A stretch of 64,000 nt of DNA from Rhizobium sp. Root708 (GTDB lineage: Bacteria > Pseudomonadota > Alphaproteobacteria > Rhizobiales > Rhizobiaceae), in assembly GCF_001429725.1 (NCBI RefSeq), contig NZ_LMHV01000012.1, positions 310,875 through 374,874 of the forward strand. Reading direction: 5' to 3'. A program made the position numbers and the translations under genes. The notes beneath the pieces were generated by a model. That model did no database searches. It was not told where the DNA came from and saw only the letters and a list, made by a program, of their open reading frames with translations. Shown here piece by piece: positions 34,073 through 43,842 of the stretch. The first letter of the stretch is position 1; each line of letters begins with the position of its first letter.

Positions 34073-35157
34073 TCGATCTTTTCAAGCACGCCGCCCGCAA
34101 GGGTCTCTTCCTCTTCGACCCCGAAACCGCGCACGGCATGTCGATCGCGGCATTGAAGGCGGGTGCGGTGCCGGCCTGCCGGATCGCGCCGGATCCGCGC
34201 CTGCGGCAGACCGTTGCCGGTCTCGATTTCATCAATCCGATCGGCATGGCAGCTGGTTACGACAAGAACGCCGAGGTTCCCGAGGCGCTACTGAAGATCG
34301 GCTTCGGCTTTACCGAGATCGGCACCGTGACGCCGAAGGCCCAGCCCGGCAATCCGCGTCCCCGCATCTTCCGTCTGGTCGAGGATGAGGGCGTCATCAA
34401 CCGCCTCGGCTTCAACAACGAAGGCCACGACGCCGCCTTTGCGCGTCTCGCGACCGTCACCGGCAACGGCATGATCGGCGTCAACATCGGCGCCAACAAG
34501 GACAGTGAAGACCGCATCGGCGATTATGTCCTCGGCATCCGCCGGTTCTATTCCGTCGCGCGCTACTTCACCGCCAACATCTCGTCTCCGAACACGCCGG
34601 GCCTGCGCGACCTGCAGGCGCGCGAAAGCCTGGCGGCCCTTTTGTCGGCCGTGCTTGCCGCCCGCGACGCCGAAGCCGAGAAGGCAGGCAGAAAGATCCC
34701 GGTCTTCCTGAAGATCGCACCCGACCTGACGGAAGAGGGCATGGACGACATCGCTGCCGAGGCGCTATCGCACGCCCTCGATGGCCTGATCGTCTCGAAT
34801 ACCACGCTTTCTCGCGAAGGCCTGAGCGATCAGCGCCAGGCAAAGGAGGCCGGTGGGCTTTCCGGCAAGCCGCTCTTCGACAAATCGACCGCTGTTCTTG
34901 CCCGGATGCGCAAGCGCGTTGGCACTGCCATGCCGCTCATCGGCGTCGGCGGTGTATCGTCCGCCGAAACGGCGCTCGAAAAAATCAAGGCCGGTGCCGA
35001 TCTCGTGCAGCTCTATTCCTGCATGGTCTATGAAGGGCCGGGCTTGCCGGGCACGGTCGTTCGCGGCCTCTCGAAGCTGCTCGATCGGGAGCAGGTCAGA
35101 TCGATCCGCGACCTCAGGGACACGAAGACGGACTACTGGGCGGAACGGAACGTCTGA
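34069..35157 (+). CDS. pyrD: Dihydroorotate dehydrogenase (quinone), class 2
   Basis: A 362-residue FMN enzyme of pyrimidine synthesis that oxidises dihydroorotate and passes electrons to membrane quinone. The N-terminal membrane-associating helices (LFKHAARKGLFLFDPETAH) mark class 2. FMN and substrate motifs are AAGYDKNAEVPEALL, GFNNEGHDA, NISSPNTPGLRDLQ and IGVGGVSSAETALEKI. The start at 34069 overlaps the DUF952 stop. The 3' end overlaps the convergent MATE gene by 25 bases. Confidence 0.97.
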   Translation: MIDLFKHAARKGLFLFDPETAHGMSIAALKAGAVPACRIAPDPRLRQTVAGLDFINPIGMAAGYDKNAEVPEALLKIGFGFTEIGTVTPKAQPGNPRPRIFRLVEDEGVINRLGFNNEGHDAAFARLATVTGNGMIGVNIGANKDSEDRIGDYVLGIRRFYSVARYFTANISSPNTPGLRDLQARESLAALLSAVLAARDAEAEKAGRKIPVFLKIAPDLTEEGMDDIAAEALSHALDGLIVSNTTLSREGLSDQRQAKEAGGLSGKPLFDKSTAVLARMRKRVGTAMPLIGVGGVSSAETALEKIKAGADLVQLYSCMVYEGPGLPGTVVRGLSKLLDREQVRSIRDLRDTKTDYWAERNV

Positions 35158-36479
35158 TCCGCCCGCGGACGCACGAGCGTCGCCAGGAAGACGCCACGGA
35201 ACAGCAGGAAGCCGTTCATCGCCAGCCATAGGCCATGATTGCCGTATAGCGGCACGAAGACGGCCAGCGCGATGAGATAGCCGGCAAACGACATCAGCAT
35301 CCGGTTGCGCATGTCGGTCGACCATGTCGCGCCGATGAACACGCCGTCCATCAGGAAGGCCAGCGCGCCTGTCAGCCCGGTGACGGCGGCCCATGGCAGG
35401 TAGGTTTCGGCTGCCTGCTGCACCTCCAGCGATGTGGTCAGAACGGAAATCAGCCAAGGACCTGCCAGCAGGAAGAACACGGAAATGAGGCCGGCAAGCC
35501 CGAAGGACCAGAATGCTGTCAGCTTCAGGCCGCGGTCGAAGGCAGGGCGGTAGCGCGCACCGATCGCCCGTCCGGTGATCTGCTCGGCGGCGTTGGCAAG
35601 GCCGTCGAGATAATATCCTGAGAGCAGGAAGAAGTTCATCAGCACGGCGTTGGCCGCCAGCGTCACCGCGCCGAAGCCCGTGCCGATCCGCGTCATGATG
35701 GTAAAGGCGGCCAGCAATACGAATGTGCGGATCAGGATGTCGCGGTTCAATGCGAAGAGTTCCGCCAGCCGATGCCGTGAGAAGATCTCCGCGCGCGTCG
35801 GCCGCTCGGCACGGTTGAAACCGCTGATGACGATCAGCAGGCCGACGACCGCGCCCGCCGTTTCGCCGACCATCGTGCCCCAGGCAACGCCTGCCACGCC
35901 CCAGTCGAGCCAGAGGCCGAGCAGGATTGCCAGCACGATGTTGGTGCCGTTGATGATCGTTTGCAGCAGCAGGCCGACGCTCCCCTGGCCACGACCGAGG
36001 ACGAAGCCGAGGATGGCATAGTTGGCAAGCGCTGCTGGCCCGGCGAGAATGCGGATGGAGAAATAGGTGCTGGTGGCCGCGGCCACGGCGTTCTCCGGTC
36101 CCATCAGCTTCAGCCCCGCCGCGAGAAGCAGCGGCGAAAGACAGAGCAGCGCGACGCCGCAGCCGAGTGCCGAAATCAGCGCTCGCCAGAAAACCCCTTG
36201 CTGGGCATGTCGGTCACGCCGTCCGAACGCTTGGGCCGTCAGTCCGGTGGTGGAAGCGCGCAGGAAATTGAAGCTGCCGAGGATCAGATCGAACAGCATG
36301 GCGCCGATCGCCAGCCCCGCCAGCGCGTCCGGCTGCCCCATGTGCCCGACGACGCCCGTGCCGACAAGACCGAGCAGCGGCGTGGTGATGAAGCCGAGCG
36401 TCATTGGAATGGCGATCGATAGCACCAGCCGGTGCGTTACGTCGAATGCCAAACCGTTTTCGCGACTGCCGGTGTCCAT
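35133..36479 (-). CDS. MATE family efflux transporter (DinF-like)
   Basis: A 448-residue inner-membrane transporter with 12 predicted helices in two homologous halves, of the DinF branch of the MATE superfamily (LVGTGVVGHMGQPDALAGLA near residues 38-57; GYYLDGLANAAEQITGRAIG). It would export drugs or toxic metabolites in exchange for protons or sodium. Substrate unknown. It overlaps the convergent pyrD by 25 bases at their 3' ends. Confidence 0.92.
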   Translation of the reverse strand: MDTGSRENGLAFDVTHRLVLSIAIPMTLGFITTPLLGLVGTGVVGHMGQPDALAGLAIGAMLFDLILGSFNFLRASTTGLTAQAFGRRDRHAQQGVFWRALISALGCGVALLCLSPLLLAAGLKLMGPENAVAAATSTYFSIRILAGPAALANYAILGFVLGRGQGSVGLLLQTIINGTNIVLAILLGLWLDWGVAGVAWGTMVGETAGAVVGLLIVISGFNRAERPTRAEIFSRHRLAELFALNRDILIRTFVLLAAFTIMTRIGTGFGAVTLAANAVLMNFFLLSGYYLDGLANAAEQITGRAIGARYRPAFDRGLKLTAFWSFGLAGLISVFFLLAGPWLISVLTTSLEVQQAAETYLPWAAVTGLTGALAFLMDGVFIGATWSTDMRNRMLMSFAGYLIALAVFVPLYGNHGLWLAMNGFLLFRGVFLATLVRPRADQTFRSAQ

Positions 36480-36511
36480 GCCTGCCTCTATTCAGATGAG
36501 GCAGAATCGCC

Positions 36512-37009
36512 TCAGGTCGACAGTACCATTGCCCAGTAAGGCACGTTTCTGGAAGCGGGATTGTGAGCGACGGCAACGCCGATGCCGTTATACCTGCCGA
36601 GCATGTTTTCGAGATGGTGCGGGGAGTTGATCCACGCGGTTACAACGGCCGGGACCGACTGTTGACCGGCGGCGATATTCTCGGCCGCAGGCAGCCGGAC
36701 GCCACTCGCCTTGACGCGGGGCCCGAAGCCATCGGCGATGCCCATCACGTGCTTCATCTTGCCTGCCGATGCCATGCGCTTGGCCTGGAACAGGGCTGCA
36801 GCCGTCGCTGCCGGATCAACCGAAAGCGGCGGCAGGCCGTTCTTGGCACGCAACTGGTTGACGAGCGGCAGCGCAGCGCCTGTCTGGTCCTCGCCATCGG
36901 AAGGCGTCGAGGGTTTTTCCGGCGCGGTCGCGCAGCTTGCAACGCCTGCGACAAGCGCAAGCCCGGAGACGCGCAGCAGGCCGCGCCGTGAGAGAATGAA
37001 AGAGGTCAT
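36512..37009 (-). CDS. CAP-domain lipoprotein (SCP/PR1-like)
   Basis: A 165-residue secreted protein. Twin arginines at 8-9 followed by a hydrophobic stretch and GVASC suggest a Tat-type signal with a lipobox cysteine at 26. The CAP domain covers about 48-165 (LVNQLRAKNGLPPLSVDPA, GFGPRVKASG, AENIAAGQQSV, AWINSPHHLENML). The usual first histidine region reads GKMKHVMG, so at least part of the metal site is kept. Function of bacterial CAP proteins is mostly unknown. It follows the DUF6460-like gene by 1 base. Confidence 0.88.
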   Translation of the reverse strand: MTSFILSRRGLLRVSGLALVAGVASCATAPEKPSTPSDGEDQTGAALPLVNQLRAKNGLPPLSVDPAATAAALFQAKRMASAGKMKHVMGIADGFGPRVKASGVRLPAAENIAAGQQSVPAVVTAWINSPHHLENMLGRYNGIGVAVAHNPASRNVPYWAMVLST

Positions 37010-37010
37010 G

Positions 37011-37277
37011 TTACCGGCGATAGCTGAAGAGACGGATGACGACGAAAATCGGGATCACGATGGTCGCGCCGAGCAGCAGATAGTCGCCGACGCGGCCGAG
37101 TGCGGAGAAACCGCGATGCCAGACTTCCAGAATGAAATTGCGGATACCATAGACGAAATCGAGTGGTGCCAATCCGAAGACGGCCATGATGAAGCCGACG
37201 ATCAACGACACCACCAAAAGCTTGACCAACGTGCGGCCGAGCGAGTCGCCGAGAAACTTGTTCACTTGATCGGACAT
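37011..37277 (-). CDS. Small membrane protein, DUF6460-like
   Basis: An 88-residue protein with two membrane helices (about 18-38 and 64-84) joined by FVYGIRNFILEVWHRGFSAL. I relate it to DUF6460 from memory. It is widespread in Rhizobiales and has no known function. The GRTLVKLLVVSLIVGFIM start and the final RLFSYRR are typical. It is the first gene of a pair with the CAP lipoprotein. Confidence 0.78.
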   Translation of the reverse strand: MSDQVNKFLGDSLGRTLVKLLVVSLIVGFIMAVFGLAPLDFVYGIRNFILEVWHRGFSALGRVGDYLLLGATIVIPIFVVIRLFSYRR

Positions 37278-37423
37278 GCATCATCTCCTGTTCATCCCTG
37301 AAATACGGTCGCGAATCGTTGCTCGCAAGCCTTTTTCAGGTCTGGCGCCTCCGCCTCTGAAATAGGACTTGAGTTTTTTTGTGGCCGCAGCCAAATGCGG
37401 GCCGATCCCAACAGGTTTTCACC

Positions 37424-38356
37424 ATGCAGCCGCACCAGCTCACTTCAGGCGACGTCATCGCCGACCGTCGCGCAGACTATGCGAAGATGCTCGACGAAAG
37501 CGGCGAGCAGGATGCGGCCGCCGAACTGATGGAGCAGGCGCTGGAGCTGGTGCCGGGCTGGGCGGCCGGATGGTATCGGCTGGCAGGTTACCGCGAGAAG
37601 GCTGGCAACACGGTGGGCGCGATCGAGGCCTACAGGCAGACGCTCGCAGCAAGCCCGGACGATATCTTCGGCGCGGAACTCAAGCTTGCGCTGCTTGGTG
37701 ATGTCGAGACGCCCGACCAGCCGCCGAGCAGCTATGTGGAGCGCCTGTTCGACGACTATGCGGATCGCTTCGAAACCGCGCTGGTCGAGAAGCTGGACTA
37801 CAGCGTGCCCGCAAAGCTCGCCGCCCTCGTTGCGACGACAGGATGTCACTATGCGCTGGCCGTCGATCTCGGCTGCGGCACAGGCCTTCTCGGGCCGGAA
37901 ATCCGCGATCATGTTGCGCGCCTTGAGGGCTTCGATTTGTCACAAAACATGCTCGCCAAGGCCGCCGAGAAGCATGTCTATGATCATCTCGCGCAGGCCG
38001 ATCTCTCGCTGTCACCGGAGGCGACTGGCCTGTTCGCGGATGGCGCGCCGCATCGCGCCGATCTGGTCACCGCAGCCGATGTGCTGATGTATCTCGGCAA
38101 TCTTGAAAGTGTCTTCGAGGCGGTCGCGGCGCTCATGGGCCCGGGTGCCGACTTCGCTTTTTCCGTCGAGGATGCGGGTGGCGAGGAAGGGTTCCACCTC
38201 GCGCCGTCGCTGCGTTATGCGCATTCGGAAGCCTACGTGCGGGCCCTATGCGACCGGCATGGCCTCGACGTCATGACGGTGAAGAAAACGCCCATTCGCA
38301 AAGATGGCGCGAATGTCATTTCCGGCATTCTGTTCCTTACGCGCAAAGCGGCATGA
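37424..38356 (+). CDS. TPR-containing SAM-dependent methyltransferase
   Basis: A 310-residue protein with an N-terminal TPR pair (about 15-85: AAELMEQALELVPGWAAGWY, KAGNTVGAIEAYRQTLAASP) and a class I methyltransferase domain (about 120-310). The SAM-binding motif I is ALAVDLGCGTGLLG, followed by LEGFDLSQNML. I chose the ATG at 37424 (MQPHQLTSGD). An in-frame start at 37379 adds 15 poorly conserved-looking residues. The substrate is unknown, though this architecture resembles the putative methyltransferases of the UbiE-like COG4976 group. Confidence 0.85.
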   Translation: MQPHQLTSGDVIADRRADYAKMLDESGEQDAAAELMEQALELVPGWAAGWYRLAGYREKAGNTVGAIEAYRQTLAASPDDIFGAELKLALLGDVETPDQPPSSYVERLFDDYADRFETALVEKLDYSVPAKLAALVATTGCHYALAVDLGCGTGLLGPEIRDHVARLEGFDLSQNMLAKAAEKHVYDHLAQADLSLSPEATGLFADGAPHRADLVTAADVLMYLGNLESVFEAVAALMGPGADFAFSVEDAGGEEGFHLAPSLRYAHSEAYVRALCDRHGLDVMTVKKTPIRKDGANVISGILFLTRKAA

Positions 38357-38564
38357 CAGAACGATTATTGCGAAGTGATAATAGGTCAGTATTGCTTACG
38401 TATTTCGCTTGATTGCCCGGCGAAATCCCCTGATAATCCTGGGCAATTGACCGCGTAGGACTGTCGCAAGAGCCTCAGCGGAACACCATTCTTCATCTAC
38501 ATTCCGCTTCGCTCGGGGTTTCCTTGGGCGTTCTTGAACTCGTCTGCCGTTTGGGATCAACGAC

Positions 38565-39200
38565 ATGGCACAGCTCATCAATACCCTCGGTTTCTGGAAC
38601 ACCAGCGCCACCCGCCACACCCCTGTCGAGGATGTGCAGGGGATTTTCTCGGGCAGCCTGATTGCTGCGCTCGGGCTTTACATGCTGGCCAGCGCCGGGC
38701 TTCTGACCGGAAGCACCGCCGGCATCGCCTTCCTGCTCCACTATGCTTTCGGGATGAATTTCGGGCTCGCGTTCTTTCTCCTGAACCTGCCGTTCTTCTA
38801 TCTATCGTGGAAGCGCCTCGGTATGGCCTTCACCGTGAAGACCTTCATTGCCATCGGCCTGACGTCACTGATGACGAGCCTGCAGCCGAAGGTCATGGAT
38901 ATTTCCGCCATTCACCCGGCATGGGCAGCCCTTCTCGGTGGCGTCTTGCTGGGTTTTGGACTGCTGGCGCTCTACCGCCACCGCGCCAGCCTCGGTGGCG
39001 TCGGCATCCTCGGCATCTACATGCAGGAGCGCTTCGGCATCCGCGCCGGTCTGGTGCAGATGGCGATCGATCTCTGCGTCCTTGCCGCCGCCTTCTTCGT
39101 CACCACGCCGCCTGTCGTGTTCTATTCGGTTCTCGGCGCGGTGGTTCTGAATCTCTTCGTCACCATCAACCACCGGGCAGACCGCTACATCGCGCTCTGA
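38565..39200 (+). CDS. YitT family membrane protein
   Basis: A 211-residue integral membrane protein with about five helices. LIAALGLYMLASAGLLTGSTAGIAFLL and GVGILGIYMQERFGIRAGLVQM are the repeated glycine-rich segments of the YitT/YczE group. Function is unknown for the family. It stands alone, with 16 bases to the convergent pdeM gene. Confidence 0.82.
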   Translation: MAQLINTLGFWNTSATRHTPVEDVQGIFSGSLIAALGLYMLASAGLLTGSTAGIAFLLHYAFGMNFGLAFFLLNLPFFYLSWKRLGMAFTVKTFIAIGLTSLMTSLQPKVMDISAIHPAWAALLGGVLLGFGLLALYRHRASLGGVGILGIYMQERFGIRAGLVQMAIDLCVLAAAFFVTTPPVVFYSVLGAVVLNLFVTINHRADRYIAL

Positions 39201-39216
39201 GGTGTAACGGCAGGCC

Positions 39217-39942
39217 TCAGCCGACGAGGTTTCCGAACCGGACGGAATAGATCCGGTCGCGCCCGAGCAGATGGGCGATCAGCGAACTGTGGTCGAAGAG
39301 ACCTTTCATCGCCTTGTGGCGAAGGTCTAGGCAACCGGTCATGACGCCGAAGGCCGGCATCAGCAGGCGGGCGCCGTCGGTAGCAAAGCACGGTCGGCGG
39401 ACGGATTTTTCCCGACGACGAACGGTCGCGGCCGGATGCAGGTGCCCGGCGATCTCGCCCTTCTGCAGGCCGCCTTTCGGTTCATGCCGGAAGGTCAGGC
39501 CGCCGTAATGCAATTCATCGACGGAAGCGCCCGGCAGATCGACGGTGCCGTCAGGATCATGGTTGCCGTTGATCCAGAGCCATTCGCGGCCGCGGGCCAT
39601 TTCCGCAATCAGGCTGCGGAATGCCTCGGGCAGATGCGCCGAGCCGACTCGGTCGTGGAAATTATCGCCAAGCGAGATCACCAGCTTCGGATCGTAGCGG
39701 GTGATGACGGCGGAAAGCACTGTCAGCGTTGCGAGCGTATCGTAGGGCGGCAGCATCATGCCGCGACGGGCGAAGGCCGCACCCTTTTCCAAATGCAGAT
39801 CGGACACGACGAGAATGCCGGCGTCGGGCATGTAGAGCGCGCCGAGCGGGTCGCAGACGGCGGCAACGCCATGCACGGACGTCTCTACGCCTGGCAGCGC
39901 AGCCACTCCGTTCAGTTCACGTGCAAGCGCCAGGCGGTTCAT
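39217..39942 (-). CDS. pdeM: Ligase-associated DNA-damage-response endonuclease PdeM
   Basis: A 241-residue calcineurin-like metallophosphoesterase. Metal-binding motifs are VVSDLHLEKG, SLGDNFHDR, INGNHD and AGHLHP, in that order. They match the PdeM branch. In many bacteria pdeM is encoded with an ATP-dependent DNA ligase, an MBL-fold exonuclease and an Lhr-type helicase, and it acts on DNA ends. Here only the helicase accompanies it. They are separated by 64 bases on the same strand, helicase first. Confidence 0.9.
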   Translation of the reverse strand: MNRLALARELNGVAALPGVETSVHGVAAVCDPLGALYMPDAGILVVSDLHLEKGAAFARRGMMLPPYDTLATLTVLSAVITRYDPKLVISLGDNFHDRVGSAHLPEAFRSLIAEMARGREWLWINGNHDPDGTVDLPGASVDELHYGGLTFRHEPKGGLQKGEIAGHLHPAATVRRREKSVRRPCFATDGARLLMPAFGVMTGCLDLRHKAMKGLFDHSSLIAHLLGRDRIYSVRFGNLVG

Positions 39943-40006
39943 CGATCGGTCAGTCCTTGATCATTGTAGCGCAGCTTCAAGTCGGCGCGACACCATCCGT
40001 TGTTTC

Positions 40007-42517
40007 CTAGGCCAGCGCCTCGGCGATCAGGTCCTCGGCGGCTTCCGCCAGCACCGCGTCGTGCGCCTCGCCATGCACTGGTTCCTTGCCGATCTCGAGC
40101 ATGACGGGAACCGCCAGAGGCGAGATGTGGTCGAGCGCGCGATGCGTGATGTGGCCTTTGATTCGCCTGAGCATATCGCCAAGCCGTGAAATATCCAAAA
40201 GGCCGGTTGCCGCATCCTGCCGCGTCGCCTGCAGGAGGATGTGATCCGGCTCGTGGGTTCTCAGCACATCGTAGATCAGATCGGCCGAGACCGTGACCTG
40301 TCGCCCGGTCTTTTCCTTGCCCGGGTGACGGCGCTCGATCAAGCCTGCAATCACGGCGCAATTGCGGAAGGTTCGCTTCAAAAGGAAAGATTCGTCGAGC
40401 CAGCTTTCGAGGTCGTCGCCCAGCATGTCCTCGTCGAAGAGATAGGCGAGGCTGAGCCGGTCGTTCTGGATCATGAGCCCCATGTCCTCGAAGCCCCAGA
40501 TGCCGAGCGAATAATCCGTCGCGACGAAGCCGAGCGGCTTGGCGCCGGCCCGCTCAAGGCGGCGGGTCAGCAGCATGCCGAGCGTCTGGTGCGCCAGCCG
40601 CCCCTCGAAGGGATAGATGACCATGTAGCAGCGGCTGCCGCGCGGGAAGGTCTCGATCAGCAGTTCGTCGCGTTTCGGCAGCATCGACTTTTCCTGCTGG
40701 ATCGCCAGCCAGTCGCGCACCTGGTCCGGCAGATGGTGCCAGCGATCGGGGTCGGCGATCATCGAACGCACCTGATCCGCCAGATAGGTGGAGAGCGGGA
40801 ACTTGCCGCCGGCATAGGAGGGGATCTTCGGATCGTTGGAATAGGCTTGGCTGGCCAGCGCCTCGTTCTCGCGAATGCCTTCGAAGCGCAGCACCTTGCC
40901 GGAGAAGATGAAGGTATCGCCGGGCGACAACTGCTCGAAGAAATACTCCTCCATCTTGCCGAGCGTGGCGCCGCCGCGACCGATCCGACCGCCTTCTCCG
41001 CGCTTCACCATCTTCAGGCTCAGCATCGGGCTCTCGACAATAGTGCCTGAATTCAGCCGGTATTGCTGCGCGACCTGCGGATTGGAAACGCGCCAACGCC
41101 CGTCCTGGGTCCTGCGGATGCGGGCATAGCGCTCATAGGTGCGCAGCGCATAGCCGCCCGTCGCGACGAAATCGACGACGCGCTCGAAGGTTTCCCAGCA
41201 GATATCCGCATAGGGCGAGGCGCTGGTGATTTCGTCGTAAAGCTCCAGCATGTCGAAGGGCTCGGCGCATGCCATGCCGAGCACATGCTGCGCCAGCGCA
41301 TCGAGCGCACCCTTGCCGACCGGTGGCGTGTCCTGCGCGCCGATATAGTTCGCGTCGAGCGCTGCCTGGCACTCCATCACCTCGAAGCGATTGGCCGGCA
41401 CAAGGATCGCCTTCGACGGCTCGTCCATACGGTGGTTGGCGCGACCGATGCGCTGGGCAAGCCGCGAGGCGCCCTTCGGCGCACCGACATGGACGACGAG
41501 ATCAACGTCACCCCAGTCGATGCCGAGGTCGAGCGTCGAGGTGGCGACGACGGCCCGCAACCGGTTTGCCGCCATGGCCGCCTCCACCTTGCGCCGCTGC
41601 CCGACATCGAGCGAGCCGTGATGCAGCGCGATCGGCAGGTTCTCCTCGTTGACGGTCCAGAGTTCCTGGAACAGCATCTCGGCCTGTGATCGGGTGTTGA
41701 CGAAGAGCAGCGTCGTTTGGTGCTCGAGCAGCTGTTTGTAGACGTCGGGGATCGCATACTTCGCAGAATGGCCGGACCAGGGGATACGCTCCTCGGTCGA
41801 GAGGATCGAGATATCAGGCTTGGCGCCGCCCTCGACGGTGACCAGGCCGGCATGGTGATCCTCGCCTTCCCGCTGCGCGACCAGCCACTTCTGCAGGTCC
41901 ATCGGGTCGGAGACGGTTGCCGAAAGGCCGATCGTCTGCAGGGCTGGCGCCAGCCGGCGCAGGCGGGCAAGACCGAGCGAAAGCATATGGCCACGCTTCG
42001 AGGTAACGAGCGAGTGCAGCTCGTCGAAGACGATGTATTTGAGATCCTTGAAGAAGCGTTCCGCCTCGCGGTTGGCAAGCAGCAGCGCCACCTGCTCCGG
42101 TGTCGTCAGCAGGATATCGGGCGGATTGAGCTTCTGCCGTTGGCGCTTGGCAACAGGCGTGTCGCCGGTGCGGTTTTCGACCGTCACCGGGAGGCCCATT
42201 TCCTCCACCGGCTTCATCAGGTTGCGCTCGATGTCGACGGCAAGCGCCTTCAGCGGCGAGATGTAGAGTGTGTGGATGCCGGTGAAGGCGGAGCCCGGCG
42301 GGATCTTGCCGCGACGGGTCAAGTCGGTCAGCGACGGCAGGAAGCCGGCGAGCGTCTTGCCGGCGCCGGTTGGCGCGATCAGCAGCGTGCTGTCACCAGC
42401 CTCGGCACGGGCGAGCAGTTCCAGCTGATGGGCACGCGGCCGCCATCCCTTATCCGCGAACCAGCGGGCGAAAGGCGCGGGCAGGGCAACGAGGGCTTCG
42501 GAATCGATCTGGTCCAC
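40007..42517 (-). CDS. Ligase-associated Lhr-type DEXH helicase
   Basis: An 836-residue superfamily 2 helicase of the Lhr-Core type. Walker A APTGAGKT is at 48-55. The DEXH box reads FDELHSL (Asp165-His168). SATV is motif III and QRIGRANHR motif VI. The C-terminal winged-helix and Lhr-specific domains extend to about 830. It matches the branch called ligase-associated DNA damage response DEXH box helicase. The start is GTG at 42517, and no strong ribosome-binding site is visible, so the true start could be a little downstream. It is the partner of pdeM. Confidence 0.92.
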   Translation of the reverse strand: MDQIDSEALVALPAPFARWFADKGWRPRAHQLELLARAEAGDSTLLIAPTGAGKTLAGFLPSLTDLTRRGKIPPGSAFTGIHTLYISPLKALAVDIERNLMKPVEEMGLPVTVENRTGDTPVAKRQRQKLNPPDILLTTPEQVALLLANREAERFFKDLKYIVFDELHSLVTSKRGHMLSLGLARLRRLAPALQTIGLSATVSDPMDLQKWLVAQREGEDHHAGLVTVEGGAKPDISILSTEERIPWSGHSAKYAIPDVYKQLLEHQTTLLFVNTRSQAEMLFQELWTVNEENLPIALHHGSLDVGQRRKVEAAMAANRLRAVVATSTLDLGIDWGDVDLVVHVGAPKGASRLAQRIGRANHRMDEPSKAILVPANRFEVMECQAALDANYIGAQDTPPVGKGALDALAQHVLGMACAEPFDMLELYDEITSASPYADICWETFERVVDFVATGGYALRTYERYARIRRTQDGRWRVSNPQVAQQYRLNSGTIVESPMLSLKMVKRGEGGRIGRGGATLGKMEEYFFEQLSPGDTFIFSGKVLRFEGIRENEALASQAYSNDPKIPSYAGGKFPLSTYLADQVRSMIADPDRWHHLPDQVRDWLAIQQEKSMLPKRDELLIETFPRGSRCYMVIYPFEGRLAHQTLGMLLTRRLERAGAKPLGFVATDYSLGIWGFEDMGLMIQNDRLSLAYLFDEDMLGDDLESWLDESFLLKRTFRNCAVIAGLIERRHPGKEKTGRQVTVSADLIYDVLRTHEPDHILLQATRQDAATGLLDISRLGDMLRRIKGHITHRALDHISPLAVPVMLEIGKEPVHGEAHDAVLAEAAEDLIAEALA

Positions 42518-42568
42518 GGGGCTAAAGGTAGTGCGGCGACGACCGAAATAGAATGGCAGGCCCGCGAA

Positions 42569-43822
42569 CTACAGGAAGCGATGCGGATGGAAGGGCTTGG
42601 GATCGGCGAAGGTGTCGTTCCCGGCCATCTGCTCCGCCAATAGCCGTCCGCTTGCCGGGCCGAGCGTCAGGCCGTGATGGGCGTGGCCGAAATTGAACCA
42701 CAGACCGCGATGGCGCGGAGCCGGGCCGATCACCGGGCGCATGTCAGGCAGACAGGGCCGCAGCCCCAGCCAGGGCGTCGCCTCCACCGGCTCGCCGAGC
42801 GGAAACAGCGCGCGGGCATGTTTCTCGTCGCGACGGAGCTGGATGGTATTCGGGGGCGCATCGGGCGCGGCGAACTCGATGCCTGTCGTCAAACGGATGC
42901 CATTGGCCATCGGCGCCAGCACGTAGCCGGCTTCCTCGTCAACGACGGAATGGCCAAGCGGCTGGCCCTCGCTTTGCGCATAGTGCCGATGGTAGCCGCG
43001 CTTGACCGCTAGCGGCAGCGGATAGCCGAGCTTGCGGAAGATCAGCCCGGATTGCGGACCGAGGGCGACGACGACCTCGCCGGCCTCGATAGTCTCGTCT
43101 TCAGCTGTCGGGATCGACCAACCGTTCTTCTCCTCGCGCAGAGCGGAGGCATCGGCCCGGACGATCTTGCCGCCGGTAGTCGTGAAGAGCTCCGCATAGG
43201 CTGCCGTTAGCGCCTGCGGATCGGTCACGGTCTTCGGGTCGAGCCAGTGGACGCCGCCGGAGATGCTGTTGCCGCTTGCAGCAAAGGCGGGTTCCAGCGC
43301 CAGAAATTCTCTGGTGTCGAGAATGCGGATTGCCAGACCATGGGCTGATAGGCTTTCGGCCTCGGCACGGGCGGCCTCGAAACGGCGCGGGTCCTTGTAG
43401 AATGACACCCAGCCACGTTCGCGGATAAGGTCGGAGGCGCCGGCGCGGCCAATCAGCTTGTCGTGCTCGGTAACGCTGGCCTCGATCAACGGCAGCAGCG
43501 CGCGTGTTGCCTTTTCCAGATTGGTCGGTGACGAATGCCACCAGTAGCGCGCCAGCCATTTGGCGATGCGCGGCAGGTAGGCGGGGTCGTAGCGAACATC
43601 GGATGAGCTGTTCAGCGCATATTTCGCGATGGCACCGAGTTGCCGCGGAAACGAGTAGGGAACGATGGAGGAGCGCTCGATCAGCCCGGCATTGCCGAAG
43701 CTGGTGCCGCCGCCCGGCTCGCCGCGATCGGCCAGCACGACGGAGCGGCCGCGATCCTGCAAATGAATGGCCGCACTGACGCCGACAATGCCAGCACCGA
43801 GAACGAGGATATCTGTTTTCAT
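42569..43822 (-). CDS. FAD-dependent D-amino-acid dehydrogenase-like oxidoreductase
   Basis: A 417-residue DadA-like protein. The FAD-binding Rossmann motif is ILVLGAGIVGVSAAIHL at about 5-21. GGGTSFGNAGLIERSSIVP near 38-56 is the DadA loop, and VKRGYHRHY and FNFGHAHHGLTLGPASGRLLAE close the fold. It probably oxidises a D-amino acid or hydroxyproline-like imino acid. It follows a polar amino-acid binding protein on the same strand, which suggests uptake and oxidation of one substrate. A stem-loop lies between them. Confidence 0.88.
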   Translation of the reverse strand: MKTDILVLGAGIVGVSAAIHLQDRGRSVVLADRGEPGGGTSFGNAGLIERSSIVPYSFPRQLGAIAKYALNSSSDVRYDPAYLPRIAKWLARYWWHSSPTNLEKATRALLPLIEASVTEHDKLIGRAGASDLIRERGWVSFYKDPRRFEAARAEAESLSAHGLAIRILDTREFLALEPAFAASGNSISGGVHWLDPKTVTDPQALTAAYAELFTTTGGKIVRADASALREEKNGWSIPTAEDETIEAGEVVVALGPQSGLIFRKLGYPLPLAVKRGYHRHYAQSEGQPLGHSVVDEEAGYVLAPMANGIRLTTGIEFAAPDAPPNTIQLRRDEKHARALFPLGEPVEATPWLGLRPCLPDMRPVIGPAPRHRGLWFNFGHAHHGLTLGPASGRLLAEQMAGNDTFADPKPFHPHRFL

Positions 43823-43842
43823 GAGATGAACTTGGTCAAAGG

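Noticed and set aside
38357..38564. Weak inverted repeat ATTGCCC / GGGCAAT before the YitT-like gene
   Set aside because: Short arms, long loop and no T run or promoter overlap. Too little to call.
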